DNA of 64,000 nt from Pseudomonadota bacterium (lineage in GTDB: Bacteria > Pseudomonadota > Gammaproteobacteria > Xanthomonadales > Rhodanobacteraceae): positions 62,001 through 126,000 of the forward strand of contig JAEWGO010000007.1 in NCBI GenBank assembly GCA_023388255.1, read 5' to 3'. The notes below the pieces were generated by a model that was not told where the DNA came from, did no database searches, and saw nothing but the letters and a program-made list of their open reading frames with translations. Positions within the stretch are counted from its first letter, which is position 1, and each line of letters begins with the position of its first letter. This document shows, piece after piece, positions 63,582 to 64,000 of the stretch. Both the position numbers and the translations under genes were made by a program.

Positions 63582-64000
63582 TCAATCGCGTTTCGGCAGC
63601 CGCGCCATGCGGCTGCGCGCTGCCAGGTCGTGCCAGCCGCGCCGATCGCGATCGACCAGGCACCACAGGAAACCGAGGCCGAGCCCGAGCAGGGACAACA
63701 ATGCGACCGCGAAACGCAGCAGCGCGCGTGGCCACGGCAGCGCGCCGCCGTCCGCGGCGACCACGCGCGTGCGCCAGGCGCGCATGCCGATGGTCTGGCC
63801 GCCGCGGCTCCACGACAGCACGAAATACGCGGCCGTCACCGCAAGCAGAGCGACCTGCTCGGCGAAGTGGAACGCGGCTGGCGGGTGGGCTACGTCGATC
63901 TCGCCATGCGCGGCGAGCAGGAACAGGCCCGCCGTCAGCATCCACAGCGCGATCAGCGGGAACAGGTCGTAGATGGCGGCGGTGAGGCGCAGCCAGAGCG
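63582..64000 (-). CDS. RDD-family membrane protein, 5' end outside window
   Basis: About 139 C-terminal residues are visible. Hydrophobic helices LTAAIYDLFPLIALWMLTA, FAEQVALLAVTAAYFVLSW and FAVALLSLLGLGLGFLWCLV, and the family segment RGGQTIGMRAWRTRVVAADG, then DRDRRGWHDLAARSRMARL at the end, identify an RDD protein. Function is generally unknown; some members act in ion transport. It is convergent with the secreted-protein gene, 28 nt apart. Confidence 0.85.
   Translation of the reverse strand, partial: LWLRLTAAIYDLFPLIALWMLTAGLFLLAAHGEIDVAHPPAAFHFAEQVALLAVTAAYFVLSWSRGGQTIGMRAWRTRVVAADGGALPWPRALLRFAVALLSLLGLGLGFLWCLVDRDRRGWHDLAARSRMARLPKRD

Overview
The window is one continuous stretch of a high-GC gammaproteobacterial chromosome with densely packed, often overlapping genes. 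The order tonB-like / gshB / pilG-pilI-pilJ-pilL-chpB-chpC (45-59 kb), an H-NS-like protein, a cystathionine beta-synthase with CBS domains and linked pepA, holC and valS point to the Xanthomonadales, most likely a Rhodanobacteraceae (Dokdonella-like) genome. This placement rests on recalled gene orders and protein signatures, not on a search. No tRNA, rRNA, CRISPR array, prophage or intact insertion sequence was seen.

Layout. 0-2 kb: the 5' part of a secreted FG-GAP/VCBS repeat protein (minus strand, runs off the window). 2.4-6.6 kb: a DUF465 protein, then transsulfuration genes (cystathionine beta-synthase; a gamma-synthase/lyase type PLP enzyme) separated by an FkbM methyltransferase, then a decayed second copy of the PLP enzyme's 3' end. 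6.5-16.4 kb (minus): a surface-glycan cluster (polytopic membrane protein, flippase-like protein, two GT2 glycosyltransferases, methyltransferase, asparagine synthase) followed upstream by acetoacetyl-CoA synthetase. 16.8-19.7 kb (minus): H-NS-like protein, proS, a DUF4124 protein. 19.9-27.3 kb (plus): one near-continuous overlapping gene string, pssA - SpoIIE phosphatase/kinase - STAS protein - MlaE permease - zinc-finger protein - MlaF ATPase - MCE protein - auxiliary lipoprotein - holD-like - rimI. 27.3-33.9 kb: a small membrane protein, valS, holC, a membrane protein and pepA on minus, with upp on plus. 34.1-41.3 kb (plus): lptF, lptG, an acyltransferase, a frameshifted glycosyltransferase-like pseudogene, pilU and a two-domain methyltransferase. 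41.4-47.1 kb (minus): a large lipoprotein, pyrB, ruvX, yqgE, a TonB-like protein and gshB. 47.4-59.5 kb (plus): the Pil-Chp chemosensory operon for twitching motility. 59.7-64 kb: a secreted subtilase, a secreted protein of unknown function and an RDD membrane protein cut by the window end.

How the parts work together. Envelope biology dominates: phosphatidylserine synthesis, MCE-type lipid transport, LPS export permeases, surface glycan synthesis and type IV pilus control. The most unusual arrangement is the 19.9-26.3 kb string. A complete partner-switch pair (SpoIIE-type phosphatase with an anti-sigma-type kinase domain, plus a STAS protein) is translationally coupled on one side to pssA and on the other to an MCE/MlaEF lipid transporter. 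A ClpX-type zinc-finger protein sits between permease and ATPase. A STAS protein (MlaB) is a normal subunit of Mla transporters, so this may be a phospho-controlled lipid transporter. Genome decay is visible at two places (6.4-6.6 kb and 37.6-38.5 kb), and several palindromic intergenic elements are present.
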